Positions 10,187 through 20,119 of a DNA stretch of 64,000 nt are shown here, one piece after another. Every line of letters begins with the position of its first letter. The stretch's first letter is position 1. Made by a program: the position numbers and the translations under genes. Source of the stretch: an uncultured Pseudomonadota bacterium (GTDB lineage Bacteria; Pseudomonadota; Gammaproteobacteria; Steroidobacterales; Steroidobacteraceae); NCBI GenBank assembly GCA_903927005.1, contig CAIYLH010000041.1, positions 1 through 64,000 of the forward strand, given 5' to 3'. The notes under the pieces are model-generated. The model ran no database searches. It was not told the origin of the DNA and saw nothing but the letters and a program-made list of their open reading frames with translations.

Positions 10187-11352
10187 CGGACGACCCCGCG
10201 CAAGCCGCCGGAGCGCGTCGTCTGCGTCTCGTGGTGGACGCGCAGCAGGACACCAATCCAAGCCAGCGTGACCACGAGGCTAGAACGGCCGTAGGACAGC
10301 AACGGCAGGGTAAGCCCCTTCGTTGGCAACAACCCCATGTTGACGCCCATGTTGATGAACGCCTGCATCCCGAACCAGATGCCGAACGCAGCAGCCAGAT
10401 AGGACTGGAACTTCAGGCCGGCCTCAGCGGCATTGCGCGCGATCACCAGCGCCCTATAGCTGAGCGCGAGCACCAGCACCACAACCACCGCTATACCAAC
10501 GAGCCCCAGCTCCTCGGCCAACACCGCGAACACAAAATCCGTATGGGCCTCTGGCAGGTAAAACAGCTTCTGCACAGACGAGCCCAAGCCGACGCCGAAC
10601 GCTTCACCGCGGCCGATCGCAATCAGCGACTGGGTGAGCTGGAAGCCCTTGTTGAATGGATCCGCCCACGGGTCGAGGAACGTAATGACGCGAGCAAGGC
10701 GATACGGAGTCATCACCGCAACCAGGCATAGCACCGCAATGCCGGCGACGCAGACCGAAAGGAAGTAGCGCAGGCGCACACCGGCGAGGAAGAGCACGCC
10801 CATGCCGGTTGCCAGCAGCACCACACCGGAGCCGAAATCCGGCTCAACGAGCAGCAACAATGCGGCCAGCACCAGCACTCCGAGCGGTTTCAGGAACCCG
10901 AGTGCGGTCGTGCGCATTTCCTCTTCACGGCGCACCAGATAGCTACACACGTAGATAAGCAACATCACGCGAGCGGCTTCGGAGGCTTGAAAATTAAGCA
11001 CGCCTACATGCAGCCAACGACGGCTTCCGTTGACCGAATGCCCTATCCCTGGAACCAGCACGAGCATCAGCATTAGGATCGCGGTAACCAGCAGAACGAA
11101 ACTCATGCGATCCCAGACCTCGGTCGGAATTCGCAGCGCGACCGCGGCAAAGACGACACCGACGCATGCGAACAGCAACTGACGTTCTAGATAGAAGAAC
11201 GGATCACCTTCACGAGCCGCGATCGCCACGGACGCCGAGGTAACCATCACCAGGCCCAGCAACAGCAGCGCCGCGGTGATGCCAACGACGGCCAAGTCGA
11301 TCTGCAATCGACCGCGCGCCTGCTGACGGATCACGTGGGCGGTGGCGCTCAT
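10183..11352 (-). CDS. ftsW: Septal peptidoglycan glycosyltransferase FtsW (SEDS family)
   Basis: FtsW polymerises lipid II into glycan strands at the septum together with FtsI. The 389-residue protein is almost entirely hydrophobic, with about ten membrane segments. It contains the SEDS features GSRRWLHVGVLNFQASE near 117-133 and the C-terminal PTKGLTLPLLSYGRSSL near 342-358. It overlaps murD and murG by 4 bases each. Confidence 0.97.
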   Translation of the reverse strand: MSATAHVIRQQARGRLQIDLAVVGITAALLLLGLVMVTSASVAIAAREGDPFFYLERQLLFACVGVVFAAVALRIPTEVWDRMSFVLLVTAILMLMLVLVPGIGHSVNGSRRWLHVGVLNFQASEAARVMLLIYVCSYLVRREEEMRTTALGFLKPLGVLVLAALLLLVEPDFGSGVVLLATGMGVLFLAGVRLRYFLSVCVAGIAVLCLVAVMTPYRLARVITFLDPWADPFNKGFQLTQSLIAIGRGEAFGVGLGSSVQKLFYLPEAHTDFVFAVLAEELGLVGIAVVVVLVLALSYRALVIARNAAEAGLKFQSYLAAAFGIWFGMQAFINMGVNMGLLPTKGLTLPLLSYGRSSLVVTLAWIGVLLRVHHETQTTRSGGLRGVVR

Positions 11353-12674
11353 GCGTCGAGCCCCCTGACCGCCGAAGCGAAGGCCTCGCCACGTGCGGCG
11401 TAATCACGGTACATGTCCAGACTTGCGCAAGCTGGCGACAACAGCACCAGATCGCCGAACCGCGCGACACGTGCTGCAGCTGCGACTGCCGCATCCATGT
11501 CGTCCGCGAATTCGACCGGACAGGAGCCGGACAGCACGGCAGCGATCTGATCGCGGTCGCGGCCGATGAGCACGACATGGCGGACGCGGTCGCGGAACGC
11601 AGCCGCAAGTGGCTTGAAATCCTGGCCCTTGCCATCACCGCCCGCTATGACCACCAGTGGCTCGCTCAGGCCCGCGACTGCCGCCAGGGTCGCACCAACG
11701 TTCGTACCCTTGGAGTCGTCGACGAAACGCACGCCGTGGCGCTCGGCAACCACCTGCGTACGATGCGCAAGACCGCCGAAGGAGCGTAGCGTCGCCAGCA
11801 TTGGCTCGAGCGGCAATCCTATCTCGGCACCAAGCGCCAGCGCAGCCAGTGCGTTCGCGGCATTGTGACGACCAGGAAGACGCAATTCTGCCAGCGGCAA
11901 CAGCTCGACGCCGTGATGCGCCAGCGCCGGCCCTTGATCTCCCACAATGATGCTGAACTCAGCGTCGACACTCTGGATGCTAAACCCGACGCAGCGCTGC
12001 CCCGGGCGCGGCATTGCACTGACGAGCGGATCGTCCAGATTCACGATCGCAACGGCGGCGTGCGCGAAAATCTTCGCCTTGGTCGCCGCGTAGTGAGCGA
12101 CGTCCTCATAGCGATTCATATGATCCGGCGTTAGGTTGAGCACAGCGGCCGCGGCCAGCTGCAGCGAACTAGTCGATTCCAGCTGGTAGCTGGAGAGCTC
12201 CAGGACGTACAGCTCAGGAACCGGCTGTGCGAGCAGATCCAACGCCGGCTCACCGAGATTGCCGCCTGCAAGCACCCGCCGCCCGGCGGCCTGCGCCATC
12301 TCGGCGACCAGAGTCGTCGCGGTGCTCTTGCCGTTAGTGCCGGTAATCGCGACCGTCGGAGCACGGCTGGCATGCGCGAACAGCTCAACGTCACCGACAA
12401 CCGCTATACCCTGCGCGATCGCGGCACACACCAGCGGTTCGCTGCGCGACACGCCAGGCGACAGCACGATCCGGTCGGCGTGTGCGAGCAGATCCACGTC
12501 AAAGCCGCCAAGTCGGGTGACGACCGAGCTGCCAAGTACGCGCAGGCCGTCCAGTCCCGGCGGCGTCTGGCGTGAATCCGTCACGGTGACGGCCTCGCCC
12601 TGTGCATGCAGCCAGCGCGCGACGGACAGTCCTGTCTTGCCGAGTCCGACCACGAGATTTCTGCGCGCGCCCAT
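11349..12674 (-). CDS. murD: UDP-N-acetylmuramoyl-L-alanine--D-glutamate ligase
   Basis: MurD adds D-Glu to UDP-MurNAc-L-Ala. The 441-residue protein has the N-terminal GLGKTGLSVARWL loop at residues 10-22, the ATP loop TGTNGKSTATTL near 111-122 and the FVDDSKGTNVGAT segment near 318-330, all typical of the family. Its ATG shares one base with the mraY stop (TGATG), and its stop overlaps ftsW by 4 bases. Confidence 0.96.
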   Translation of the reverse strand: MGARRNLVVGLGKTGLSVARWLHAQGEAVTVTDSRQTPPGLDGLRVLGSSVVTRLGGFDVDLLAHADRIVLSPGVSRSEPLVCAAIAQGIAVVGDVELFAHASRAPTVAITGTNGKSTATTLVAEMAQAAGRRVLAGGNLGEPALDLLAQPVPELYVLELSSYQLESTSSLQLAAAAVLNLTPDHMNRYEDVAHYAATKAKIFAHAAVAIVNLDDPLVSAMPRPGQRCVGFSIQSVDAEFSIIVGDQGPALAHHGVELLPLAELRLPGRHNAANALAALALGAEIGLPLEPMLATLRSFGGLAHRTQVVAERHGVRFVDDSKGTNVGATLAAVAGLSEPLVVIAGGDGKGQDFKPLAAAFRDRVRHVVLIGRDRDQIAAVLSGSCPVEFADDMDAAVAAAARVARFGDLVLLSPACASLDMYRDYAARGEAFASAVRGLDA

Positions 12675-13759
12675 CAGCGCACCTTCAGCGTGGCGAGGCC
12701 CGCCAGCACGAGAATGACCGTGATTATCCAGAACCGCACGATCACTTTCGGCTCGGCCCAGCCCTTAAGCTCGAAGTGGTGATGAATCGGTGCCATCCGG
12801 AAGATGCGCTTGCCGGTGAGCTTGAAAGAAGCGACCTGCAGCATCACCGAGACGGTCTCGAGGACGAACACGCCCCCCATCACAAACAGGATGATTTCCT
12901 GCCGGACAACGACCGCCACGATACCTAGTGCCGCGCCTAGCGCCAGCGCCCCCACGTCGCCCATGAAAACCTGAGCGGGGTAGGTGTTGAACCAGAGAAA
13001 ACCGAGCCCCGCACCAACCAATGTCGAGCAGAAGATCAGCACTTCGCCGACACCCGGCACGTGTGGGATCAGCAGATAGTTGGCAAAGATCGCGTTACCG
13101 GATGCATACGCGAATACCCCAAGCGCGCCGGCGACCATGACCGCCGGCATGATCGCGAGCCCGTCAAGGCCGTCAGTCAGGTTGACCGCGTTGCTGGTTC
13201 CAACGATCACCAGGTACGAGAACAGGACGAATCCGACCGATCCGAGCGGCAGCGCGACATCCTTGAAAACCGGCACGTGTAGGCTGGTCGCCTCTGGCGT
13301 CGACGCGATGCACAGCAACGCGAGCGCGCCGGCAAGGCCGGCGACTGACTGCGCGAGGTACTTCCATCGCGCCGCGAGGCCCTTCGAGTTGCCGACGACC
13401 AGCTTAAGGTAGTCGTCGTAGAAGCCGATCAGCCCAAAAGCGAAAGTGACCGCGGTCACGATCCAAACATAACGGTTGCTCAGGTCGGACCAGAGCAGTG
13501 TCGAGGCCAACATGGCGACGAGAATCAGTGCACCGCCCATCGTCGGCGTGCCTTGCTTCTTGAGATGCGACTCCGGACCAAAATCGCGCACGTTCTGACC
13601 GATCTGCCGCTCGGTAAGGCGGCGGATCATCCACGGCCCGACGATCAGCGCGATCGACAGAGCCGACAACGCCGCGAGGATCGCACGCAGCGTGAGATAC
13701 GAAAAAACTCGGAATCCCGAGTAATGCTGCGCCAGTAGTTCTGCTAGGCGGTAAAGCAT
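12674..13759 (-). CDS. mraY: Phospho-MurNAc-pentapeptide transferase
   Basis: MraY transfers phospho-MurNAc-pentapeptide to undecaprenyl phosphate, forming lipid I. The 361-residue integral membrane protein has ten predicted helices. It carries the family motifs [10 protein letters not shown] near 67-76, [10 protein letters not shown] near 192-201, [11 protein letters not shown] near 265-275 and the histidine-rich [13 protein letters not shown] near 322-334. A 10-base gap separates it from murF, one of the few non-overlapping junctions in the cluster. Confidence 0.98.
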   Translation of the reverse strand: MLYRLAELLAQHYSGFRVFSYLTLRAILAALSALSIALIVGPWMIRRLTERQIGQNVRDFGPESHLKKQGTPTMGGALILVAMLASTLLWSDLSNRYVWIVTAVTFAFGLIGFYDDYLKLVVGNSKGLAARWKYLAQSVAGLAGALALLCIASTPEATSLHVPVFKDVALPLGSVGFVLFSYLVIVGTSNAVNLTDGLDGLAIMPAVMVAGALGVFAYASGNAIFANYLLIPHVPGVGEVLIFCSTLVGAGLGFLWFNTYPAQVFMGDVGALALGAALGIVAVVVRQEIILFVMGGVFVLETVSVMLQVASFKLTGKRIFRMAPIHHHFELKGWAEPKVIVRFWIITVILVLAGLATLKVR

Positions 13760-13769
13760 GGTGGTGCCT

Positions 13770-15152
13770 TCAGCGCCCTTCGCCGACTGCGGTGGCGAGC
13801 GCGGCGACGACCCGTTCCAGCCGATTGACCCGGGAACCCTTCACCAGCACGGTGACGTCGTGGCGCAGCAACGGCGCGACCCGTGTAGCGAGCGCATCGC
13901 TGTCACCAAACCATTCGGCGCCATCACCGAACTCGCGAACCGCATCCGCGGTCAGCGAGCCGACGGCAAACAGGCGGCTAACGCCCGCGCCGCGGGCCTC
14001 GCGCCCAGCCGCACGGTGCGCCTCGGCCGCCGCTTCGCCCAATTCGGCCATATCGCCGAGCACGAGCCAACGCTCGCCGCTCTGGGTCGCAAGCACATCG
14101 AGTCCAGCGCTGAGACTGCTGGGATTGGCATTGTAGGAATCGTCGATCACGCGAGCGCCAGACGGCGCGAGCTTCACCTCAAGTCGACCGCGCACGGGCT
14201 GCATGCGGCCCAGACCAGCGGCGATGGAGGCAACATCAACACCATCAATATTGGCACCGACCGCGAACGCGGCCGCTGCTGCGCCGAGCGCGTTCTGCAC
14301 GTTGTGCCGCCCCGCCAGGCCGAGCCTCACTGTGGTGGCACCGGCAGGGGTCGCCATCTGGAACTCCTGCACGGAACCAGCGGGACCGCTCGACTGCACC
14401 TCACCATCCAATCGAAAATCGGCGTTCGCCGCCAAGCCGAAACCCAGCTCGCGCGTGGCGACACTCATCGAGCGCCACAGCGGGGCATACGGGTCGTCGA
14501 CGTTGATAACTGCGGTAGCGCCGGAGTGCAGACCTGCAAATAGCTCGCCCTCGGCGCGCGCCACCCCTTCCAGGTCGCCGAATCCCTCCAGATGCTCAGC
14601 GCCGGCGTTAGTCACTATCCCGACCGTCGGCTGCACGAGCGGCATCAGCGCAGCCACCTCGCCGGGATGGTTTGCGCCGATTTCTATCACTGCGGTAGCG
14701 TGCTGACGATCAAGACGAAGCAAGGTCAGCGGGACGCCGATGTGGTTGTTCAAGGTGCCGCGCGTACTCAGACACGGGCCGTGGGCCGACAAGATCGCGG
14801 CGATCATTTCCTTGGTGGTCGTCTTGCCGTTGCTGCCGGCAACCGCAACGACCGGAATCGGGAACTGCGTACGCCACGCCGCAGCGGCATCCTGCAGCGC
14901 GCGCAACGTATCTGCGACCACGATCTGCGGCACATCAACGGCCATCCGCCGAGTGACCACGACGCCGGCCGCACCGCGCGCGACCGCGGTCGCGACGAAA
15001 TCATGTCCATCGAAGTTCGGGCCGCTCAACGCAACGAATAGCTCGCCTGCGGCAATCGACCGACTGTCGGTAGAGACGGCGGTGAACGACGCGTCATCGC
15101 CATGCAGTACGCCGGCCATCGCCGCCGCGTAGTGGGACAACGAGCGATTCAC
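13770..15152 (-). CDS. murF: UDP-MurNAc-tripeptide--D-Ala-D-Ala ligase
   Basis: MurF completes the cytoplasmic pentapeptide by adding D-Ala-D-Ala. The 460-residue protein contains the ATP loop [11 protein letters not shown] near 107-117, the [11 protein letters not shown] motif and the conserved DSYNANPSS segment near 337-345. Its ATG overlaps the murE stop by 4 bases. Its substrate dipeptide comes from ddlB in the same operon. Confidence 0.97.
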   Translation of the reverse strand: MNRSLSHYAAAMAGVLHGDDASFTAVSTDSRSIAAGELFVALSGPNFDGHDFVATAVARGAAGVVVTRRMAVDVPQIVVADTLRALQDAAAAWRTQFPIPVVAVAGSNGKTTTKEMIAAILSAHGPCLSTRGTLNNHIGVPLTLLRLDRQHATAVIEIGANHPGEVAALMPLVQPTVGIVTNAGAEHLEGFGDLEGVARAEGELFAGLHSGATAVINVDDPYAPLWRSMSVATRELGFGLAANADFRLDGEVQSSGPAGSVQEFQMATPAGATTVRLGLAGRHNVQNALGAAAAAFAVGANIDGVDVASIAAGLGRMQPVRGRLEVKLAPSGARVIDDSYNANPSSLSAGLDVLATQSGERWLVLGDMAELGEAAAEAHRAAGREARGAGVSRLFAVGSLTADAVREFGDGAEWFGDSDALATRVAPLLRHDVTVLVKGSRVNRLERVVAALATAVGEGR

Positions 15153-16645
15153 GCGGCCTCCTTCAGCAACGCGTCGGCGATCGCACGATCACTGAACGCA
15201 CGACGGTCGGAGCCGTAGATCTGATAGTCCTCGTGGCCCTTGCCCGCGATCAGAATCACGTCACCGCGACGAGCGGCGGCACGCGCGCCGCGGATCGCTG
15301 CCTCGCGGTCGCGCTCGACGTGCACCGGCACGCGACCGCTAAATGCAGCAGTAATCATCGCAACGATGCGCTCCGGATCCTCGCTACGCGGATTGTCGTC
15401 GGTGACAACGATCCGGTCGGCGCCAGCCTCGGCCACGGCCGCCATCAGCGGACGCTTCCCTTCGTCACGATCGCCGCCGCAACCGAAGATGCACCACAAA
15501 CTGCCGGTGGTATGGGCGCGCAGCGCCGCCAGGGCCTTCGATAGCGCATCTGGCGTATGGGCGTAGTCGACAACCAGGGTCGGGCCATCGGCGCCCACGC
15601 GAAACGTCTCCATCCGGCCCGGCGGCGGCATCGCCGTCGACAGAGCCACAACCGCATCGGCGAGCGACACGCCGGAGGCCAACAGCAGGCCGAGCACGAC
15701 GAGCAGGTTCTCGGCGTTGAACAGACCCACCAGCGGCGCGCTCAGCTCGAAAGGGCCTGCGTGGGTGACGCCACTGATGTTGATGCCGCCCACGTGGCAG
15801 GCGATTTTGGTCGCGTAGACGTGACGGCCAGTAGGCGCGGCAGCAGCGGTTACCGACACGCGCGTGACAGCCACGCCGTCCGGCGCGCGATCGGCCAGGG
15901 CGGCGCCGAAGCTGTCGGCGACGTTGATCACGGCATGGCGCACACCGACGCAATGCAGCAGACGCTCCTTGGCGGCACCGTAAGCCGCCATCGAACCGTG
16001 ATAGTCGAGGTGATCGCGGGTCAGATTCGTGAACGCCACCAGCGGCAGCCGCACACCGGCAATCCGACCCTGATCCAACGCGTGCGAGGACACTTCGAGC
16101 GCCGCGTGATGTGCGCCCGCGTCATGGAACCCCCGCAGGGCGCGGTGCAGCGCCATCACGTCCAGCGTCGTGTGGGTCGTAGGCGTGAGCACCGGCGGCC
16201 GACCCGCACCGAGAGTGCCCAGGTACACGGCATCGGCGCCACGGCAGACGGCATACAGCCAGGCGCAGGTCGTCTTGCCGTTGGTGCCGGTAATGCCGGC
16301 AAGCTCCAGGCTGGCTGACGGCTGGCCATAAAAGCGGTCGGCGAGATCACCGAGGCTGGCCGCAAGGCCGGGCACAGCGACAGCGGTAACCAAGGGCGGC
16401 ACGGCGGGGGCAGTGGCGACATCTGCCGGATCCCACAAGACAGCCACCGCGCCACGCGAGATCGCGGTGTCCAGATGGTCCAATCCATGCGCGCTGCGGC
16501 CGGCAACGGCGACGAAGGCATCGCCAGGCCCAACCTGACGGCTATCGAGCACGAGGCTGCGTACCGTCACGCGCGGCGCGGTCGCGCGGCCCTGCAGCAG
16601 CCAGGCCAGGTCAACGCCGCGGGAGGCTTCGGACCCGGCGTTCAA
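15149..16645 (-). CDS. murE: UDP-MurNAc-L-Ala-D-Glu--meso-diaminopimelate ligase
   Basis: MurE adds the third residue of the stem peptide. The 498-residue protein has the ATP loop GTNGKTTCAW near 119-128 and the substrate-specificity motif DNPR (in TDDNPRSEDP). DNPR identifies meso-diaminopimelate rather than lysine as the added residue, in keeping with a Gram-negative cell wall. It overlaps ftsI and murF by 4 bases each. Confidence 0.97.
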   Translation of the reverse strand: MNAGSEASRGVDLAWLLQGRATAPRVTVRSLVLDSRQVGPGDAFVAVAGRSAHGLDHLDTAISRGAVAVLWDPADVATAPAVPPLVTAVAVPGLAASLGDLADRFYGQPSASLELAGITGTNGKTTCAWLYAVCRGADAVYLGTLGAGRPPVLTPTTHTTLDVMALHRALRGFHDAGAHHAALEVSSHALDQGRIAGVRLPLVAFTNLTRDHLDYHGSMAAYGAAKERLLHCVGVRHAVINVADSFGAALADRAPDGVAVTRVSVTAAAAPTGRHVYATKIACHVGGINISGVTHAGPFELSAPLVGLFNAENLLVVLGLLLASGVSLADAVVALSTAMPPPGRMETFRVGADGPTLVVDYAHTPDALSKALAALRAHTTGSLWCIFGCGGDRDEGKRPLMAAVAEAGADRIVVTDDNPRSEDPERIVAMITAAFSGRVPVHVERDREAAIRGARAAARRGDVILIAGKGHEDYQIYGSDRRAFSDRAIADALLKEAA

Positions 16646-18372
16646 CGCGGCACCTCCGACTGCACAAAGGAGGCACTGGGGATGCGGCTCAGATCGTCCG
16701 GCGGCACGGCCAGCAGCCGCAGCGCCCCCGCCATGACGGCAGAAAACACTGGGGCAGCGACGTCACCGCCGTAATACTTGCCGTTGCTCGGATCGTCGAT
16801 GACAACCACCATCGCGAAGCGCGGCGCAGAGGCGGGCACAACGCCACCGAACACCGCCATGTACTTGTTGGTGGAGTAGCCACCGGGAATCGCCTTCCAG
16901 GCCGTGCCGGTCTTGCCGGCAACCCGGTAGCCGCGAACGGCGGCCTTGGTGCCGGTACCGTTGAGCACGACACTTTCGAGCATGTGGATCGCATCACGGC
17001 AGACCTGGGCATCAAGCACGCGATCGCCAGCGGGCACCACACCGTCCACGCGGCGCAGCGTCAACGGCCGCCGCACGCCGAGCGCGCCAACAACCGCGTA
17101 GGCCTGGGCCAGCTGCAGCGGCGTCACCGACATGCCGTAACCGTGCGCCATCGTTGCGACCTGCACGTCGCCCCAATGGGTGTAGTTGGTCAGTACGCCG
17201 GCCGACTCGCCGGGGAAGCCGGTCGCTGAGACCTGGCCGAAACCCAACGAAGACAACGTGTTCCAGATCGCCGACCGATCCAGCGCAAGGGCGATGTGCG
17301 CCATGCCGACGTTGGAGGACTTCGCGAGGATCGTCGCGAAATCCATCTGACCCCAATTGTGCTCGTCCTCGAAAACCCGATTGCCGACGCGAATGAAGCC
17401 TGGGCTGGTGTCGATCACGCTACTGGCGTTGAACTTGCCGCTCGCCAGTGCCGCGATTACGAAGAACGGCTTCACCGAAGAGCCCGGCTCGAGGATGTCC
17501 GTCTCAACGCGGTTGCGGTAACGCTGGACATCGAACTGCGCCCGGTCATTCGGGTTAAATGCCGGCTGGTCGACCATGGCGAGGATCTCGCCGGTACGCA
17601 CGTCGATCACGACTGCCGAGCCGGCCCGCGCCTGGAAATCGCGAACCGCAGCTTTCAACTCACGGTACGCGAGATATTGGATGCGCAGGTCGATGCTGGT
17701 GATCAGGTCTTCGCCGGGTCGCGCCGGCCTGACACTTTCAACGTTCTCGACAGTGCGACGCATGCGGTCCTGGATCACGCGCTTGAGACCGGGCTCGCCC
17801 AGCAGCTTCTGCTCGAACGCAAGCTCCATGCCTTCCTGGCCCTGATCGTCGTTGCCGGTGAAGCCCAGCACGTGGCCGGTCACCTCACCCGCGGGGTAGA
17901 AGCGCCGATACTCGCGCTGCAGGTACACCCCTGGCAGGTGCAGCGCCTTGATGCGGTCCGCTTCGTCCGGCTGCAGCTGCCTGGCAAGCACCAGATACGG
18001 CGTATCGAGATGCGAGGTGACCTGTCGGGCCAGCCACTCCTCGTCACGCTGCAGTGCCTTCGCCAGCACCGAGAACTGATCGGCGGCCGTGGCGAGTTCC
18101 TTCGGAACCACCCACACCGTGTCGACCGGTGTGCTTACCGCGATCGGCTCACCGGCGCGATCTAGAATCGCACCGCGATGGGCCGGGATCTTGACGTTGC
18201 GCATGAAGCGCTCGTCGCCCTGATCCACAAAGAACTGCGGGCTGAGCACCTGCATGTACACCGCGCGGCCGACAATCCCGCTCGCACCGAGCAACAAGGC
18301 GCCCACGACCCAGTAACCGCGCAGCCGAAACTGCCGGGCACTGCTCTGAGCTTCGCTGCGCTTGAGCTTCAT
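16642..18372 (-). CDS. ftsI: Septal transpeptidase FtsI (PBP3)
   Basis: FtsI cross-links septal peptidoglycan in the periplasm and is a beta-lactam target. The 576-residue protein has a cytoplasmic tail, one membrane segment at about 19-39 and a PBP dimerisation domain. In the transpeptidase domain the catalytic triplets are visible: SSVK at 298-301 (after EPG), SSN in AKSSNVGMAH, and KTG in VAGKTGTAWK. It overlaps ftsL and murE by 4 bases each. Confidence 0.97.
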   Translation of the reverse strand: MKLKRSEAQSSARQFRLRGYWVVGALLLGASGIVGRAVYMQVLSPQFFVDQGDERFMRNVKIPAHRGAILDRAGEPIAVSTPVDTVWVVPKELATAADQFSVLAKALQRDEEWLARQVTSHLDTPYLVLARQLQPDEADRIKALHLPGVYLQREYRRFYPAGEVTGHVLGFTGNDDQGQEGMELAFEQKLLGEPGLKRVIQDRMRRTVENVESVRPARPGEDLITSIDLRIQYLAYRELKAAVRDFQARAGSAVVIDVRTGEILAMVDQPAFNPNDRAQFDVQRYRNRVETDILEPGSSVKPFFVIAALASGKFNASSVIDTSPGFIRVGNRVFEDEHNWGQMDFATILAKSSNVGMAHIALALDRSAIWNTLSSLGFGQVSATGFPGESAGVLTNYTHWGDVQVATMAHGYGMSVTPLQLAQAYAVVGALGVRRPLTLRRVDGVVPAGDRVLDAQVCRDAIHMLESVVLNGTGTKAAVRGYRVAGKTGTAWKAIPGGYSTNKYMAVFGGVVPASAPRFAMVVVIDDPSNGKYYGGDVAAPVFSAVMAGALRLLAVPPDDLSRIPSASFVQSEVPR

Positions 18373-18644
18373 GGCTGGACGATCTTTACTTCGGTGGCGC
18401 TTGGAAAGGTCAACTGCAGTTGGCGGTTGGCGACCTGCTCAACGAAGCCGTGCGCGCTCCACGCACTCTGCTCCAGCTGCAACCGCCCCCATTCAATATT
18501 CAACTGGTCGCGTTCCGCCGAGAGCTTCTCCAGCTCGATGAACAGCGTGCGCGATTCATGCTTCAGATAAATAGCGCCGGCTGAACTGGCGAGCACGCCC
18601 ACCCACAACCCGGCGACCGCGAGATGCACGGCGCGCGAACTCAT
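18369..18644 (-). CDS. ftsL: Cell division protein FtsL
   Basis: FtsL is a small bitopic coiled-coil protein that forms the FtsQLB complex and activates FtsWI. The 91-residue product has one membrane segment at about residues 6-26, followed by a helical region rich in Leu and Glu that can form a coiled coil. Sequence similarity in this family is weak, so the call rests mainly on size, topology and position between rsmH and ftsI, with 4-base overlaps on both sides. Confidence 0.92.
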   Translation of the reverse strand: MSSRAVHLAVAGLWVGVLASSAGAIYLKHESRTLFIELEKLSAERDQLNIEWGRLQLEQSAWSAHGFVEQVANRQLQLTFPSATEVKIVQP

Positions 18645-19579
18645 GTCCGCACCTTCGTTGCGATGCGCAGTACTGCACTGCGCGAGCGTGGATTGCCGGC
18701 CACTTCGGCGTCGCCTGCGTACTGCGCCTTGCCGACCAGCGCCAGCCGCGGCTGCGACTCAAGCGGAATGTTCGGCATGCCGCGCCAGACCGGGTCGCCT
18801 TCGGCGTGCTTGCGCATGAAGCGCTTCACGCGCCGGTCTTCGAGCGAATGGAAACTGATCACCGCCATGCGACCGCCGACCTGCAGCGCGCGCAGCGCCG
18901 CATCAAGGCCGCGATCCAGCAGTTCAAGTTCACGATTGACATGAATCCGCAGCGCCTGGAACGTGCGGGTCGCGGGATGCTTTCCTGGCTCACGCGTGCG
19001 CGCCGGCACTGCAGAGGAGACGATATCGGCAAGGCGGCTCGTGGTTGCTATCGGCGCGGCCAGGCGGGCTGCGCCTATAGAGCCAGCTATCCGCCTTGCG
19101 AAGCGCTCCTCGCCGTACTCGGCGATCACGCGCGCCATCTCTGACTCACTGGCGCTCGCGACGAACTCCGCCGCGCTCTGACCGCAAGTTGTATCCATGC
19201 GCATGTCTAGCGGACCGTCGCGCATGAAGCTAAAGCCGCGGGCTGGGTCGTCGAGCTGCGGGGATGAGACGCCGAGGTCGAATAGAACACCGGCAGCTGT
19301 GCCGTCGCCGACGAACTCGCCAAGGCGATCGAAGGCGGCATGCTCGATCCTGACGCGCGAGTCTCCGACAAATTGCTCCCTCGCGTTTTCAATGGCCTGC
19401 GGATCTCGGTCCACAAGAACCAGACGCCCCTCCACACCGAGCCGCGCGAGCAGAGCGCGCGCGTGCCCCCCTCTCCCGTACGTCCCGTCGACATACAGTC
19501 CGCCAGGCTCGACGGCGAGCCCCGCGATAACCTCCTCGAGCAGCACCGGCAAGTGCGCCGGCTGCGCCGACGCAGCCAT
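18641..19579 (-). CDS. rsmH: 16S rRNA (cytosine1402-N4)-methyltransferase
   Basis: RsmH (MraW) methylates N4 of C1402 in the decoding centre of 16S rRNA using S-adenosylmethionine. The 312-residue protein shows HLPVLLEEVIAGL near the start, the SAM-binding DGTYGRGGHARALL segment at about 31-44, and the family motifs LGVSSPQLDDPARGFSF and SFHSLEDRRVKRF. It starts 2 bases after the mraZ stop and overlaps ftsL by 4 bases. Confidence 0.97.
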   Translation of the reverse strand: MAASAQPAHLPVLLEEVIAGLAVEPGGLYVDGTYGRGGHARALLARLGVEGRLVLVDRDPQAIENAREQFVGDSRVRIEHAAFDRLGEFVGDGTAAGVLFDLGVSSPQLDDPARGFSFMRDGPLDMRMDTTCGQSAAEFVASASESEMARVIAEYGEERFARRIAGSIGAARLAAPIATTSRLADIVSSAVPARTREPGKHPATRTFQALRIHVNRELELLDRGLDAALRALQVGGRMAVISFHSLEDRRVKRFMRKHAEGDPVWRGMPNIPLESQPRLALVGKAQYAGDAEVAGNPRSRSAVLRIATKVRT

Positions 19580-19581
19580 CT

Positions 19582-20037
19582 CTATAGCGACAGGGACTCG
19601 AGGTCCGCGGGCAGCTCTCCGGAGGACTCAGCCTCGCCGTTGAGCCACTGATCGCGTCGCTCGGTCCATTTCGCTTCGTCCCAAAGTTCGAAGCGATTGC
19701 CTTGCCCAAGCAGCACTGCCGCGCGATTCAGCGAGGCGAAAGCCCGCAGTTCCGCCGGCAGCAAAAGTCGTCCGTGTCCGTCGAGTTCCAGATCGGCCGC
19801 ATAGCCGACCATCAGCCGCTGCAGCAAACGGGCCTGCGGATTCAAGGTCGGCAGCTTCATCAGCTTGCGTTCGATCTCTTCCCAGTCCGGCAGGGGGTAG
19901 ATGAGCAGGCACTGGTCGCGGTCGACGGTGACCACGAGGCGGCCGCCCGAACGCTCGGCAATGCGATCCCGGTACCGGGTCGGCATGACCATCCGGCCCT
20001 TGGCATCGAGCGTCAGCTGATTTGCGCCTCGAAACAC
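19582..20037 (-). CDS. mraZ: Transcriptional regulator MraZ
   Basis: MraZ is an AbrB-fold DNA-binding protein that represses its own operon by binding direct repeats in its promoter. From GTG 20037 the product has 151 residues, starting VFRGANQLTLDAKGRMVMPTRY, which aligns with the usual MFRG start. It contains two SpoVT-AbrB-like halves, each with a DxKGR or DGHGR signature. An upstream in-frame GTG at 20082 lies inside the MraZ operator repeats, so it is rejected as the start. The ribosome-binding site for 20037 is weak. Confidence 0.93.
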   Translation of the reverse strand: MFRGANQLTLDAKGRMVMPTRYRDRIAERSGGRLVVTVDRDQCLLIYPLPDWEEIERKLMKLPTLNPQARLLQRLMVGYAADLELDGHGRLLLPAELRAFASLNRAAVLLGQGNRFELWDEAKWTERRDQWLNGEAESSGELPADLESLSL

Positions 20038-20057
20038 GTCTTTTGATGGGACCGAGC

Positions 20058-20092
20058 CCCATTCCTCCCCACTTTTTCCCACTTGGCGCCAC
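20058..20092 (-). promoter_or_regulatory. MraZ operator: four direct repeats with 10-bp period
   Basis: Reading the minus strand, GTGGC (20088-20092), GTGGG (20078-20082), GTGGG (20068-20072) and ATGGG (20058-20062) occur at exactly 10-base intervals with 5-base spacers. This is the known MraZ-box architecture, GTGGG-type repeats with 5-base spacing upstream of mraZ. The first unit overlaps the -10 element, which fits autorepression. Confidence 0.92.
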
Positions 20093-20119
20093 TATAGGAG
20101 GAAGGACTGCAGCGGTCAA
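20091..20119 (-). promoter_or_regulatory. mra/dcw operon promoter
   Basis: TTGACC (20114-20119) and TATAGT (20091-20096) are separated by 17 bases on the minus strand, close to the sigma-70 consensus. The -10 overlaps the first MraZ repeat. Predicted transcription begins about 7 bases further on, giving an mraZ leader of about 45 bases. This is the strongest promoter-like sequence I found in the window. Confidence 0.87.

Noticed and set aside
20038-20082. mraZ start at GTG 20082
   Set aside because: This GTG is the first three bases of an operator repeat, and family alignment puts the start at the residue before FRGA.
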